Shown here piece by piece: positions 18,514-26,536 of a stretch of DNA of 56,460 bases (its first letter is position 1; every line of letters begins with the position of its first letter). Source of the DNA: Aliivibrio_A kagoshimensis (lineage in GTDB: Bacteria > Pseudomonadota > Gammaproteobacteria > Enterobacterales > Vibrionaceae); assembly GCF_050337105.1 (NCBI RefSeq), contig NZ_JAKJSQ010000021.1, positions 1 to 56,460 on the forward strand. The letters run 5' to 3'. The translations under genes and the position numbers were made by a program. The notes beneath the pieces are model-generated. The model worked only from the letters and a program-made list of their open reading frames with translations, made no database searches and had not been told where the DNA came from.

Positions 18514-19011
18514 ATGGAATACAATACTTCAGAACTGTGTGATATCTATTTGGATCAAGTTGATGTCGTTGAACCGATGTTTACCAGCTTCGGAGGCCGC
18601 TCTTCGTTTGCAGGGGTTGTCAGTTCCATCAAATGTTTTGAAGATAATGGCGTCATCAACTCAGTATTAGAACAAGATGGTGAAGGTCGTGTTCTCTTGA
18701 TTGATGGTGGGGGCTCACTGCGTCGTGCACTTATCGATGCGAGTATTGCTACCCTTGCTGCAGATAACGGTTGGGAAGGCTTAGTGGTTTACGGTAGCGT
18801 GCGTGAAGTAGACGAGCTGGATCAAATTGATATTGGTATACAAGCACTGGCTTCTATTCCTGTTGGTGCCACTCAGTCTGAAGTGGGCGAAATTGATGTT
18901 GCGGTTAACTTCGGTGGGGTAACGTTTATTCCTGAAGATTATATCTACGCCGACACGACAGGCATCATCCTCTCTCAAGAGGCCTTAGAGCTGGAATATG
19001 AAGAGGAGTAA
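18514..19011 (+). CDS. rraA: Ribonuclease E activity regulator RraA
   Basis: A trimeric protein that binds the C-terminal scaffold of RNase E and inhibits it. It is 165 aa, with the family segments GGGSLRRALIDASIA and GLVVYGSVREVDEL. The fold is that of class II HMG aldolase-like proteins, but the RraA length and the menA neighbourhood support the regulator role. A bidirectional terminator follows and zapB converges on it. Confidence 0.95.
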   Translation: MEYNTSELCDIYLDQVDVVEPMFTSFGGRSSFAGVVSSIKCFEDNGVINSVLEQDGEGRVLLIDGGGSLRRALIDASIATLAADNGWEGLVVYGSVREVDELDQIDIGIQALASIPVGATQSEVGEIDVAVNFGGVTFIPEDYIYADTTGIILSQEALELEYEEE

Positions 19012-19045
19012 CTCCCCCCTCTTCACTCAATAGTCTGTACGTAAT

Positions 19046-19069
19046 AAAAAGAGCTTGATGGCTCTTTTT
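19046..19069. terminator. Bidirectional terminator between rraA and zapB
   Basis: Perfect 9-bp stem AAAAAGAGC / GCTCTTTTT with a 6-base loop. Overlaps the zapB stop codon region. Confidence 0.85.
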
Positions 19070-19311
19070 TATTCTACGTCTTCCATTTTTCCTAGCAGAC
19101 CGCGAATACGCTCTTGCCAAGCTTGCTGCTCTTTGAGCACCTCTTCGTTTTTCTGCTCTAGTTCCGCACGACTTGATTTTAACTGATTGGCTTCAGTTGC
19201 TAAGTTTTCATTCTGCTCTTTTAAGTCTTCAATTTCCATTTGTAAAAGAGAAATGGTATCTACGGCCATTTGTACTTTAGCTTCAAGCTGTTCTAAAATT
19301 TCCAAAGACAT
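19069..19311 (-). CDS. zapB: Cell division protein ZapB
   Basis: Small, almost entirely coiled-coil protein (80 aa) that joins ZapA and MatP to stabilise the Z ring. It begins MSLEILEQLEAKVQMAVDTI and carries regular heptads rich in Glu, Gln and Leu. I chose the ATG preceded by AGGTGG; a frame extending 16 codons upstream lacks a good ribosome-binding site. The position between rraA and glpX is as in E. coli. Confidence 0.93.
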   Translation of the reverse strand: MSLEILEQLEAKVQMAVDTISLLQMEIEDLKEQNENLATEANQLKSSRAELEQKNEEVLKEQQAWQERIRGLLGKMEDVE

Positions 19312-19683
19312 CTTATGCCACCTATTCGTTATGTTTGAGATATCGGGCACCGAATGCACCTAACTGCCGCTTATTTTACCTCTACAAATGTAGACTGCCA
19401 CTTACTTGTGTTAATTTTTGAGTCAATCGAATGTTTTTCATACGATTCTGCACTTTTTATTTCTCCGGTCTCATTTTGAAGCCGATTAACAAGCTTGTCG
19501 CACGCCGTTAACCTCATGGTTACCGTTCCAACAATACACAATTAAATAGCGTCTGAAAAATAGCAATCGTTTTCTATTCTGCTGTGATTGCTTCGATGAT
19601 GTGATAGTATTTGCGCCAAATTTTGAGGCACTCACTTCAAAAAATCGTTATTTGTATAGATTTTTAACTGGTTTGGAGCAAGC
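19312..19683. other. 372-bp gap between divergent zapB and glpX
   Basis: No open frame or recognisable RNA. A weak inverted repeat (GTTAACC / GGTTAC) lies near 19508-19524. It should contain the promoters of both flanking genes, but I cannot assign -35/-10 boxes with confidence. Confidence 0.5.
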
Positions 19684-20691
19684 ATGAAACGCGATTTAGC
19701 AATGGCATTTTCTCGAGTTACAGAAGGGGCTGCGTTAGCCGGTTACAAATGGTTAGGCCGAGGTGATAAAAACGCAGCCGATGGCAATGCCGTTGAAGTG
19801 ATGCGTATTTTGCTAAATAAGACTGAAATCGATGGCGAGATAGTCATTGGTGAAGGTGAAATTGATGATGCGCCTATGCTTTATATTGGCGAAAAAGTGG
19901 GTGTGGGTGGCGACGCGGTTGATATCGCCGTTGATCCTATTGAAGGCACTCGTATGACCGCAATGGGTCAGTCTAATGCCCTTGCTGTTCTGGCCGCAGG
20001 TGAAAAAGGTAGCTTTTTAAAAGCGCCGGATATGTACATGGAAAAACTCGTTGTTGGCCCAGATGCAAAAGGTGCCATTGATCTGAACCTCTCGTTAGAA
20101 GAGAACTTAAACAAGATAGCGAAAGCGCTTGGAAAAACATTAGACACCCTAGTGGTTACTACACTTGCAAAACCTCGCCACGATGAAACTATTGCGAAAA
20201 TGCAAGCCTTAGGCGTTCGTGTCTTTGCCTTCCCAGATGGCGATGTTGCTGCTTCTATTTTAACCTGTATGCCAGACAGTGAAGTGGATGTCATGTACTG
20301 CATCGGCGGTGCGCCTGAGGGGGTTGTCTCCGCTGCTGTTATTCGAGCCCTTGATGGTGATATGCAGGGTCGCCTGTTGCCCCGTCATGAAGTAAAAGGG
20401 GATACGGAAGAGAACCGCCAACACGGTGAATTAGAGCTGAAACGTTGCCTAGAGATGGGGGTTGAAGCGCGTAAAGTACTTACGATGTCTGATATGGCTC
20501 GCAGTGATGATGTGGTTTTTGCCGCAACAGGGATCACCAAAGGCGATCTGTTAGAAGGGATTACTCGTAACGGAAACATTGCTACGACAGAGACGCTACT
20601 AATCCGTGGTCGTTGTCGTACTATTCGACGCATTAAATCGACTCACTACTTAGATCGTAAAGATGCTGAAGTGAGAGAGCGTATTCTCTAA
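19684..20691 (+). CDS. glpX: Fructose-1,6-bisphosphatase, class II
   Basis: Removes the 1-phosphate of fructose-1,6-bisphosphate in gluconeogenesis; metal-dependent. It is 335 aa. The lithium-sensitive phosphatase signatures are clear: GEGEIDDAP (57-65) and DPIEGTR (84-90), which hold the catalytic metals. In E. coli glpX is the last gene of the glpFKX operon; here glpF and glpK are absent next to it and it stands as a single unit. Opposes pfkA, found 5 kb downstream. Confidence 0.96.
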   Translation: MKRDLAMAFSRVTEGAALAGYKWLGRGDKNAADGNAVEVMRILLNKTEIDGEIVIGEGEIDDAPMLYIGEKVGVGGDAVDIAVDPIEGTRMTAMGQSNALAVLAAGEKGSFLKAPDMYMEKLVVGPDAKGAIDLNLSLEENLNKIAKALGKTLDTLVVTTLAKPRHDETIAKMQALGVRVFAFPDGDVAASILTCMPDSEVDVMYCIGGAPEGVVSAAVIRALDGDMQGRLLPRHEVKGDTEENRQHGELELKRCLEMGVEARKVLTMSDMARSDDVVFAATGITKGDLLEGITRNGNIATTETLLIRGRCRTIRRIKSTHYLDRKDAEVRERIL

Positions 20692-20710
20692 TTTTTTAGC
20701 TCATCACCGA

Positions 20711-20744
20711 CAATAAGCGTGGCAGTAGCTGCGTTTTTTTATTG
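20711..20744 (+). terminator. Weak terminator after glpX
   Basis: Hairpin closed by CAATA / TATTG with an inner GCAG / CTGC stem, and seven T residues within the 3' side. Pairing is interrupted, so strength is uncertain. Confidence 0.4.
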
Positions 20745-20829
20745 CCATTTAATAAAACTCTTTATGTAAAGAGTTTGCTTTATATACTGAACTCATCCCA
20801 TAATAAGAGAGATGAACGGAGTCTCTACT

Positions 20830-21450
20830 ATGAAATCAGTCGATATTATTCTTAATACGTTAAAGCGTGAAGGATCGGTCACCGCCAAAAAGCTCTCGAC
20901 GGATCTAAAAATGACCACGATGGGGGTTCGTCAACATCTTCAAAGCCTTGAGGAAGAAGGTTTGATTGCTTTCCATGATGTTAAAGTCAAAGTCGGCCGC
21001 CCCACTCGCCACTGGACTCTCACTTCAATCGGTCACAACAAGTTTACTAACAGTCATGGTGAATTGACCATCAATTTTATCGATTCCGTACACGATCTTT
21101 TCGGTGAAGAGGGGCTGCAAAAAGTCATTGATCGTAGAGAAGACAAAACCCTTAATCACTACCAGAGCCACCTTAATGAGTGTACAACTTTAGAGCAGAA
21201 ACTCCTTACGCTCACTCGATTACGAGAGCAAGAGGGCTATATGGCTGAACTTGAGAAAACGGAACAAGGCTATCGATTGCTGGAAAATCACTGTCCAATC
21301 TGTCATGCCGCGAAACGCTGCCCTTCACTCTGCCAGTCTGAAATTAATATCTTCAATAAACTGCTTGGTCATCAATATCTAATCGAACGACAAGAGCATA
21401 TTATTCAAGGTCAACGTCGCTGTGTATACCAAATCACGGAGGCTCGTTAA
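20830..21450 (+). CDS. Winged-helix regulator with C-terminal cysteine cluster
   Basis: DNA-binding protein of about 206 aa. The N-terminal winged helix is DeoR/ArsR-like: a helix-turn-helix in GSVTAKKLSTDLKMTTMGVRQHLQSLEEEGLI followed by a wing with KVGRPTRHWTLT. The C-terminal part carries CPICHAAKRCPSLC plus another Cys in RRCVYQ, a layout recalling SufR-type iron-sulfur regulators. Cluster binding is inferred and the target genes are unknown. I prefer the ATG at 20830, with GGAG 8 bases upstream; an ATG at 20812 is also possible. Product name stops at family level. Confidence 0.82.
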   Translation: MKSVDIILNTLKREGSVTAKKLSTDLKMTTMGVRQHLQSLEEEGLIAFHDVKVKVGRPTRHWTLTSIGHNKFTNSHGELTINFIDSVHDLFGEEGLQKVIDRREDKTLNHYQSHLNECTTLEQKLLTLTRLREQEGYMAELEKTEQGYRLLENHCPICHAAKRCPSLCQSEINIFNKLLGHQYLIERQEHIIQGQRRCVYQITEAR

Positions 21451-21567
21451 CCCTTTCTTTCCGTCTCAATTTTAAGACGGTTAAACCCCTCATCCCGCTC
21501 ACCATTATGCAACATCCCCTTTTTTCACCTAAGCTCAATTAAGATGGTGATAAGAAAGGATCGGATA

Positions 21568-21894
21568 ATGCGTGTTCAACAAACCTCGGAACTCCCCTCT
21601 TTTGATACATTACTGGTGATGGTTGAAGAGTCTCCAGAGTCGCTAGAAACCCTTCGAAGAGAGATGAGTCAGACCATTATTGATAATGCCCCTGGAGAGT
21701 TGCAACCTAGGCTGCAGGCTCAAATGAGCCATATAGAGCGTGTCATTGGTTTAGGTAAAAACCCAAATCATACCAATGTGCTGCTGATGAAAGAGTTAAA
21801 TAAACAGTTTTCGAAGTTTTCAACGGCGGTGAGTGAGCCCATTAAAAAAACAGACAGTGCAGAGATTCTTCCCTTTACTTCACCACATCGTTAA
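21568..21894 (+). CDS. Small conserved protein, DUF3135-like
   Basis: A protein of 108 aa starting at an ATG with AAGGA 8 bases upstream. It has no membrane segment and is mainly helical; the N-terminal LPSFDTLLVMVEESPESLETLRREM resembles the DUF3135 family found in marine gammaproteobacteria. Function unknown. Its last 20 bp overlap the 3' end of the convergent DUF805 gene, so both genes share sequence across their stop codons. Confidence 0.7.
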   Translation: MRVQQTSELPSFDTLLVMVEESPESLETLRREMSQTIIDNAPGELQPRLQAQMSHIERVIGLGKNPNHTNVLLMKELNKQFSKFSTAVSEPIKKTDSAEILPFTSPHR

Positions 21895-22303
21895 CCGCTA
21901 ACCCATAGCGGTTAGGGCCTTCGGTACCCTTCAAAAAGCCACACTGAATAAACAGCCAACAGCCACTCACAATCGCAATGATTGATACCGCAGTTTGTAA
22001 GCTCTCTTGGGCTGCACTGCTATCAAGAGCGGTGCGCATTAATCGATCGGCAATAATGGGCACATTCAGCAGTAGCCACCATAGGGATTTATCTCGATCA
22101 TGCCAGCGTTTCGCTTGTACCGCCAGATCAGGGATCAGCAGCACAAAACCCACCACCAGTAATATTAGGTTTCCAAACCCGCCAGATTGGGGCAGCAGTG
22201 CAATTGCAGCTAAAAAGGAGGCGTAATAGATGGCTGTCCAAGTCCAAAAACGTGAACGTGAAATTCGCCCTTTAAATGAAAAGAGCCATTGAGTTACGGT
22301 CAT
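21875..22303 (-). CDS. DUF805 family inner-membrane protein
   Basis: A protein of 142 aa with four predicted membrane helices. The start WLFSFKGRISRSRFWTW is the typical DUF805 opening (F-x-G-R-x-x-R-x-x-F/Y-W), followed by KRWHDRDKSLWWLL and the C-terminal CGFLKGTEGPNRYG. This family is known as a membrane protein of unknown role. It is followed upstream by the isomerase-like gene on the same strand, 22 bp apart, and the two may form an operon. Confidence 0.85.
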   Translation of the reverse strand: MTVTQWLFSFKGRISRSRFWTWTAIYYASFLAAIALLPQSGGFGNLILLVVGFVLLIPDLAVQAKRWHDRDKSLWWLLLNVPIIADRLMRTALDSSAAQESLQTAVSIIAIVSGCWLFIQCGFLKGTEGPNRYGLAVNDVVK

Positions 22304-22325
22304 ACTACACCTTTAACGTTTTGGA

Positions 22326-22673
22326 TTAATTGATCACTTTAATGAAGCAATTTTTATCCATATCTCGAATATTAATGGTGAGACTGTAAACGGTATTGGC
22401 TTGCTCTGCGAGAACTGACATCAATTTTCTGCTTAATTCTCTTTTTTGTTCTTCATTCCTACCGGATAGCATTTCAAAATTCAGGTGGATAAAGTCCTCA
22501 CTGTCCTCTTTTTCACCAATTAACCATGAGTGATAGCGTTGTGCTCTCGATTTGATCGACTCTATTTCAAAAAGCCCTGAATCAATCAGCACTTGATGCA
22601 GATCTTCCAACAACCCTTGAGTGTTTACTCTTTCATCAACCGAGCTTGAATACTCTACAACTAAATTTGGCAT
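22326..22673 (-). CDS. 5-carboxymethyl-2-hydroxymuconate isomerase-like protein
   Basis: Tautomerase-superfamily protein of 115 aa. From the ATG preceded by AAAGGAG it begins MPNLVVEYS, putting Pro directly after the initiator Met; an N-terminal proline is the catalytic base in this superfamily. Length and the YHSWLIG and FIHLNFEMLSGR segments fit the CHMI (HpaF/COG3232) family. No other homoprotocatechuate-degradation genes are nearby, so the real substrate is unknown. Confidence 0.75.
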   Translation of the reverse strand: MPNLVVEYSSSVDERVNTQGLLEDLHQVLIDSGLFEIESIKSRAQRYHSWLIGEKEDSEDFIHLNFEMLSGRNEEQKRELSRKLMSVLAEQANTVYSLTINIRDMDKNCFIKVIN

Positions 22674-23005
22674 ATCTACTCCTTTAGGTTCGTCCCACAC
22701 AGTACTTAAGAGCGTTAAGAAGTTGAACCGTAGTGAGTCATTTATCTGGTTGCGATCACAGGCTACTTTCTTTTCAATCTTGTCTATAATATGGCTTTAA
22801 ACCACAGCACTCGATTTATTGAGCCGTAATATGAAAGAATATTTCACATTTATTTTGAAACATTCAACCAGCCCTTTAAATCTGTGTGTTTTTTAACCAG
22901 ATGGAATCAATGATGATTTCAAACACGAATTAAGTCAAAAAATCTGTTATATTTTTACACAGCTTTTTTTATCATTTTCGTTAATTTATATTTGGAGATA
23001 TTCCT
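22674..23005. other. 332-bp gap upstream of tpiA
   Basis: AT-rich intergenic region between a minus-strand gene and tpiA. A TATAAT hexamer at 22785-22790 could be a -10 box reading rightward, but no good -35 box is seen at 16-18 bp. The tpiA ribosome-binding site TTGGAGAT is near the end. No open frame or clear structured RNA. Confidence 0.5.
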
Positions 23006-23776
23006 ATGCGTCATCCTGTAGTTATGGGTAACTGGAAACTGAACGGCAGCAAAGAGATGGTGGTTAACCTTCTTACTGGTCTAAATGCAGAACTTGAAGG
23101 CGTTAGCGGTGTTGACGTTGCCGTTGCTCCACCAGCGCTGTTTGTTGATCTCGCAGAGCGCACCCTGACCGAAATGGGCAGCCCTATCATTCTTGGAGCT
23201 CAAAACTCTGATCTAAATAACAGTGGTGCATTCACTGGTGATATGTCTCCCGCTATGCTGAAAGAGCTAGGCGCATCTCACATCATTATCGGTCACTCTG
23301 AGCGTCGTGAATATCACGCAGAATCTGATGAGTTTGTTGCTAAGAAGTTTGCCTTCTTAAAAGAGAATGCCTTAACCCCTGTACTTTGTATTGGTGAATC
23401 AGAAGCTCAAAACGAAGCAGGCGAAACGGTTGCTGTTTGTGCTCGTCAACTTGATGCAGTAATTAACACTCAAGGTGTAGAAGCACTTGAAGGCGCGATC
23501 ATCGCTTATGAACCAATCTGGGCAATCGGCACAGGTAAAGCAGCAACGGCTGAAGATGCACAGCGCATTCACGCACAAATTCGTGCGCACATTGCAGAAT
23601 CAAGTGCTGACGTTGCTAAAAATGTAGTGATTCAATACGGCGGTTCTGTTAAACCAGAAAACGCCGCTGCTTACTTTGCGCAACCAGACATCGATGGTGC
23701 GCTTGTTGGCGGAGCGGCACTAGACGCGAAAAGCTTTGCTGCTATCGCAAAAGCGGCTGCTATCGCAAAAGCATAA
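23006..23776 (+). CDS. tpiA: Triosephosphate isomerase
   Basis: Interconverts dihydroxyacetone phosphate and glyceraldehyde 3-phosphate. It is 256 aa. Catalytic residues are visible: Asn9/Lys11 in NWKLNGS, His97 in IIIGHSERR and Glu169 in AYEPIWAIGTGK. The phosphate loop YGGSVKPENA is near the C-terminus. Codon choice is that of a highly expressed gene. A repeated AKAAAIAKA tail ends the protein. A strong terminator follows. Confidence 0.98.
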   Translation: MRHPVVMGNWKLNGSKEMVVNLLTGLNAELEGVSGVDVAVAPPALFVDLAERTLTEMGSPIILGAQNSDLNNSGAFTGDMSPAMLKELGASHIIIGHSERREYHAESDEFVAKKFAFLKENALTPVLCIGESEAQNEAGETVAVCARQLDAVINTQGVEALEGAIIAYEPIWAIGTGKAATAEDAQRIHAQIRAHIAESSADVAKNVVIQYGGSVKPENAAAYFAQPDIDGALVGGAALDAKSFAAIAKAAAIAKA

Positions 23777-23794
23777 GCGCTACTGCTTCAATCT

Positions 23795-23830
23795 AAAAGA
23801 GCCGTTCAGTTAATGAACGGCTCTTTTTTT
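23795..23830 (+). terminator. Terminator of tpiA
   Basis: Perfect 14-bp stem AAAAGAGCCGTTCA / TGAACGGCTCTTTT with a 5-base loop, followed by more T residues. Confidence 0.92.
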
Positions 23831-23835
23831 GAACA

Positions 23836-23862
23836 AAAAAATCCGGACCTAAGTCCGGATTT
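23836..23862 (-). terminator. Terminator of the flagellin gene
   Basis: Perfect 10-bp stem AAATCCGGAC / GTCCGGATTT with a plus-strand A run on its left, giving a U tract for leftward transcripts. It lies back to back with the tpiA terminator. Confidence 0.85.
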
Positions 23863-23897
23863 GAGTTTAACTAAGAGAGAGTTGGTGCCTTGTCGAC

Positions 23898-25031
23898 TTA
23901 TCCAAGCAGCCCGAGTGCTGCATTTGGAGTCTGTTTAGCTTGAGCAAGGATAGAAGAACTCGCTTGCTGCAGAATTTGTGACTTGGTCATTGACGTCGTC
24001 TCTTTCGCAAAATCTGTATCTCTGATTCGGCTGTTTGAAGCAGAAACGTTCTCGCTAACATTATCTAAGTTAGAGATAGCGTGGCTGAATCGGTTCTGGA
24101 ATGCACCTAGTTGTGCACGATTGCTATCTACAAACTGTAGAGCAGCATCAAGAACCGCGACCGCTTTCTGTGAACCACCAACAGTTGTAACATCAACATC
24201 TTTCACTGTCTCAGCTTTACCAGCACCGAAGCCTAGTTCACCACCGAGTGACCCACCGAAAGAGACTGGTGATTTCACATCCGCTGAAGAAGCAACAACT
24301 TGAAGTTGACCGTCTTCGTTCACTGACGCATTAACTTTGTCAGTTTGACCATTGATATAGGTTGCTACCTGCTCAATATCATCGCCTTGCTTAGCATCAA
24401 TTGTTAGTGCTTGCTCGACGCCAGCTTTATCAGTAAAACCGATAGTTAGCTGTGCATTTTCAGGGGTTACAGCCCAATCTTTACCTTTACCGTTAGCTGC
24501 GGTGTAGCTAGTGCCACCCATTGCAGCGTTGTCTGAACGCAGGTTGCTCATGCTAAGCATTACCGCTTCACCTGAATCAGAACCGATTTGGAATGATTTT
24601 GTACCAAACGTACCATTAAGCAGTCGGCTACCACCAAAAGAGGTTGTTTCAGCAATACGATTTAACTCATCATCAAGTGCTGTAACTTCTTCTTGAATAG
24701 CGACACGGTCAGAATCTGAGTTTGAACCGTTTGATGACTGTAGAGACAGATCACGCATACGTTGTAAGATACTGGTACTTTCAGTCATTGCACCTTCTGC
24801 TGTTTGTGCAATAGAGATACCGTCATTTGCATTTCGTACGGCGACATCTAGACCACGAATCTGAGAAGATAGACGGTTGGAGATTTGAAGTCCTGCCGCA
24901 TCATCTTTTGCGCTGTTGATTTTGTAACCTGAAGATAAACGTTCCATTGATTTACCCACACCATCAGATGCTTGATTCAAGTAACGCTGTGCTGTCATTG
25001 CTGACACATTAGTATTTACATTAATAGCCAT
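23898..25031 (-). CDS. Flagellin
   Basis: Filament subunit of the polar flagellum, 377 aa. The D0/D1 N-terminal domain runs MAINVNTNVSAMTAQRYLN through about residue 170 with ERLSSGYKINSAKDDAAGLQI and RDLSLQSSNGSNSDSDR. A central variable region (about 170-275) follows, and the C-terminal D1/D0 helices include AQLGAFQNRFSHAISNL and TDFAKETTSMTKSQIL. The protein ends NAALGLLG. It is an isolated gene between tpiA and pfkA, away from any flagellar cluster in this window. Vibrios usually carry several flagellins, so a paralogue number (flaA, flaF) cannot be assigned. No promoter of known flagellar type was found on its own strand. Confidence 0.95.
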   Translation of the reverse strand: MAINVNTNVSAMTAQRYLNQASDGVGKSMERLSSGYKINSAKDDAAGLQISNRLSSQIRGLDVAVRNANDGISIAQTAEGAMTESTSILQRMRDLSLQSSNGSNSDSDRVAIQEEVTALDDELNRIAETTSFGGSRLLNGTFGTKSFQIGSDSGEAVMLSMSNLRSDNAAMGGTSYTAANGKGKDWAVTPENAQLTIGFTDKAGVEQALTIDAKQGDDIEQVATYINGQTDKVNASVNEDGQLQVVASSADVKSPVSFGGSLGGELGFGAGKAETVKDVDVTTVGGSQKAVAVLDAALQFVDSNRAQLGAFQNRFSHAISNLDNVSENVSASNSRIRDTDFAKETTSMTKSQILQQASSSILAQAKQTPNAALGLLG

Positions 25032-25220
25032 AATTTACTCTCTTTATCTCTCTTAGTTGTTGATTACTTTTCGTTTTTAAAATAAAAACTACTTACTCTC
25101 TCTGTTACTAAGGGTAACGACGCGAAGAGGGAAACCTTTATTTATTTTTTCATTTTTTTTTCAAATCGGGCTAAAAACATGATCCCAACAGCAATAAACA
25201 GTAATAGTTAAATAAAGGGC

Positions 25221-25247
25221 TAAAGTTCTAAAAAAAGAGTCCGATAT
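25221..25247 (+). promoter_or_regulatory. Sigma-28-like promoter pointing away from the flagellin gene
   Basis: TAAAGTTC (25221-25228), an 11-base spacer and TCCGATAT (25240-25247) resemble the flagellar sigma-28 consensus TAAAGTTT-N11-GCCGATAA at 13 of 16 positions, with exact spacing. It reads rightward, toward the 3' end of pfkA, not toward the flagellin gene. It may be chance in AT-rich DNA or drive an antisense or small RNA. Confidence 0.35.
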
Positions 25248-25274
25248 AACTCTCTTGAACACAAATAAAACAGA

Positions 25275-25309
25275 CAAAAAAAGAGCCTAACAATCGCTGT
25301 TAGGCTCTT
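25275..25309 (-). terminator. Terminator of pfkA
   Basis: Perfect 12-bp stem AAGAGCCTAACA / TGTTAGGCTCTT with a 5-base loop. The plus-strand A run on its left gives a seven-base U tract for leftward transcripts. Confidence 0.88.
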
Positions 25310-25358
25310 AAAAAAGAGTGCAATACCGCTTAATAATGCTCGAAATATTGAAATAGCA

Positions 25359-26321
25359 TTAAAATAGTTGAATCGCCATTTTATATAGGTCTTCTCGATC
25401 CGGTCTACGCATATTCTCTATGGCATCAATGATGTCATGGTGAACCATGTTCTCATTTTGAATCCCGACACAACGCCCACCTTCTCCATTTATAAGAAGC
25501 TGTACCGCATAGTTACCCATACGCGAGGCTAGAATTCGATCAAACGCGTTAGGCTGCCCACCACGTTGAATATGACCCAGTACGGTAGCGCGGGTCTCTC
25601 TGCCTGTTTCCGCTTCAATAAACTTCGCGAGCTCACTGGTGTCTGTCATTAATTCGGTAATGGCGATAATGGCGTGTTTCTTACCTTTATCCATTCCCTC
25701 TTGAATACTCACAAGTAACTTCTCTTTATTTAGCCCTTTCTCTGGCGTAATAATGTATTCACAGCCACCTGCAATCGCAGACATTAGGGTTAAATCACCA
25801 CAGTGTCGCCCCATGACCTCAACAATAGAGATACGTTGGTGTGACGAAGAGGTATCACGTAAGCGGTCAATCGCATCAATAACGGTATTCAGAGCCGTCT
25901 GATAACCAATGGTGTAATCCGTTCCAGCAACGTCATTATCTATGGTGCCAGGTAGACCGATACATGGGTAACCCATTTCAGTCAGTTTTTTGGCTCCCAT
26001 GTATGAACCATCACCACCAATAACAACTAACGCTTCAATACCGTGCTTTTTAAGGTTTTCAATCCCTTTTTGACGAACTTCGATCTCTTTAAACTCAGGA
26101 AAACGAGCTGAACCCAAAAATGTCCCGCCTCGATTAATCATATCTGACACGCTTGAACGGTCCAGAGGCTCAATTCTGTCTTCCACTAGGCCTAAATAGC
26201 CATCATGAATACCGTAAATTTCAATACCTTCAGATAATGCAGTACGAACAACTCCGCGAATCGCTGCGTTCATACCAGGCGCATCACCACCACTCGTTAA
26301 AACACCAATCTTCTTAATCAT
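25359..26321 (-). CDS. pfkA: 6-phosphofructokinase
   Basis: ATP-dependent phosphorylation of fructose 6-phosphate, the committing step of glycolysis. It is 320 aa, the same length as E. coli PfkA. The ATP loop TSGGDAPGMNAAIRG is at 9-23, the GGDGSYMGA loop at about 102-110 and the catalytic TIDND at 126-130 (Asp128 as base). EVMGRHCGDL and LGHIQRGGQPNAFDR are also family segments. Transcribed leftward with its own terminator; a Cra-like half-site lies upstream. Confidence 0.98.
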   Translation of the reverse strand: MIKKIGVLTSGGDAPGMNAAIRGVVRTALSEGIEIYGIHDGYLGLVEDRIEPLDRSSVSDMINRGGTFLGSARFPEFKEIEVRQKGIENLKKHGIEALVVIGGDGSYMGAKKLTEMGYPCIGLPGTIDNDVAGTDYTIGYQTALNTVIDAIDRLRDTSSSHQRISIVEVMGRHCGDLTLMSAIAGGCEYIITPEKGLNKEKLLVSIQEGMDKGKKHAIIAITELMTDTSELAKFIEAETGRETRATVLGHIQRGGQPNAFDRILASRMGNYAVQLLINGEGGRCVGIQNENMVHHDIIDAIENMRRPDREDLYKMAIQLF

Positions 26322-26388
26322 GGTTACCCTCTAGTTTTAGATCTGTAAATTTCAAATCAATAATGAGGCCAGGCTCCCCCTCCTAGCG

Positions 26389-26412
26389 TTCAGCACAGTG
26401 CTGAAACCAAAA
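26389..26412 (-). promoter_or_regulatory. Palindrome and Cra-like site upstream of pfkA
   Basis: TTCAGCAC (26389-26396), one base, GTGCTGAA (26398-26405) is a perfect palindrome about 70-85 bp upstream of pfkA. Its right half continues as GCTGAAACC, which resembles the Cra (FruR) half-site. Cra controls pfkA in E. coli. Binding here is inferred only. Confidence 0.35.
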
Positions 26413-26536
26413 TACAACGTAAACAGACTGCCCATGCTGCACTTTACTCGATGTTGTCTAAGCGGAGCTCATTGTCGACACCCGTACTTATTTTGCACTA
26501 ATAATATAGTCACTCCTGCATAAGTGCCACACAGGA

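Noticed and set aside
25275..25309. Rightward small RNA ending at the pfkA hairpin
   Set aside because: The hairpin has a U tract only for leftward transcripts; on the plus strand it is followed by A residues. The sigma-28-like motif alone is not enough to call an RNA gene.
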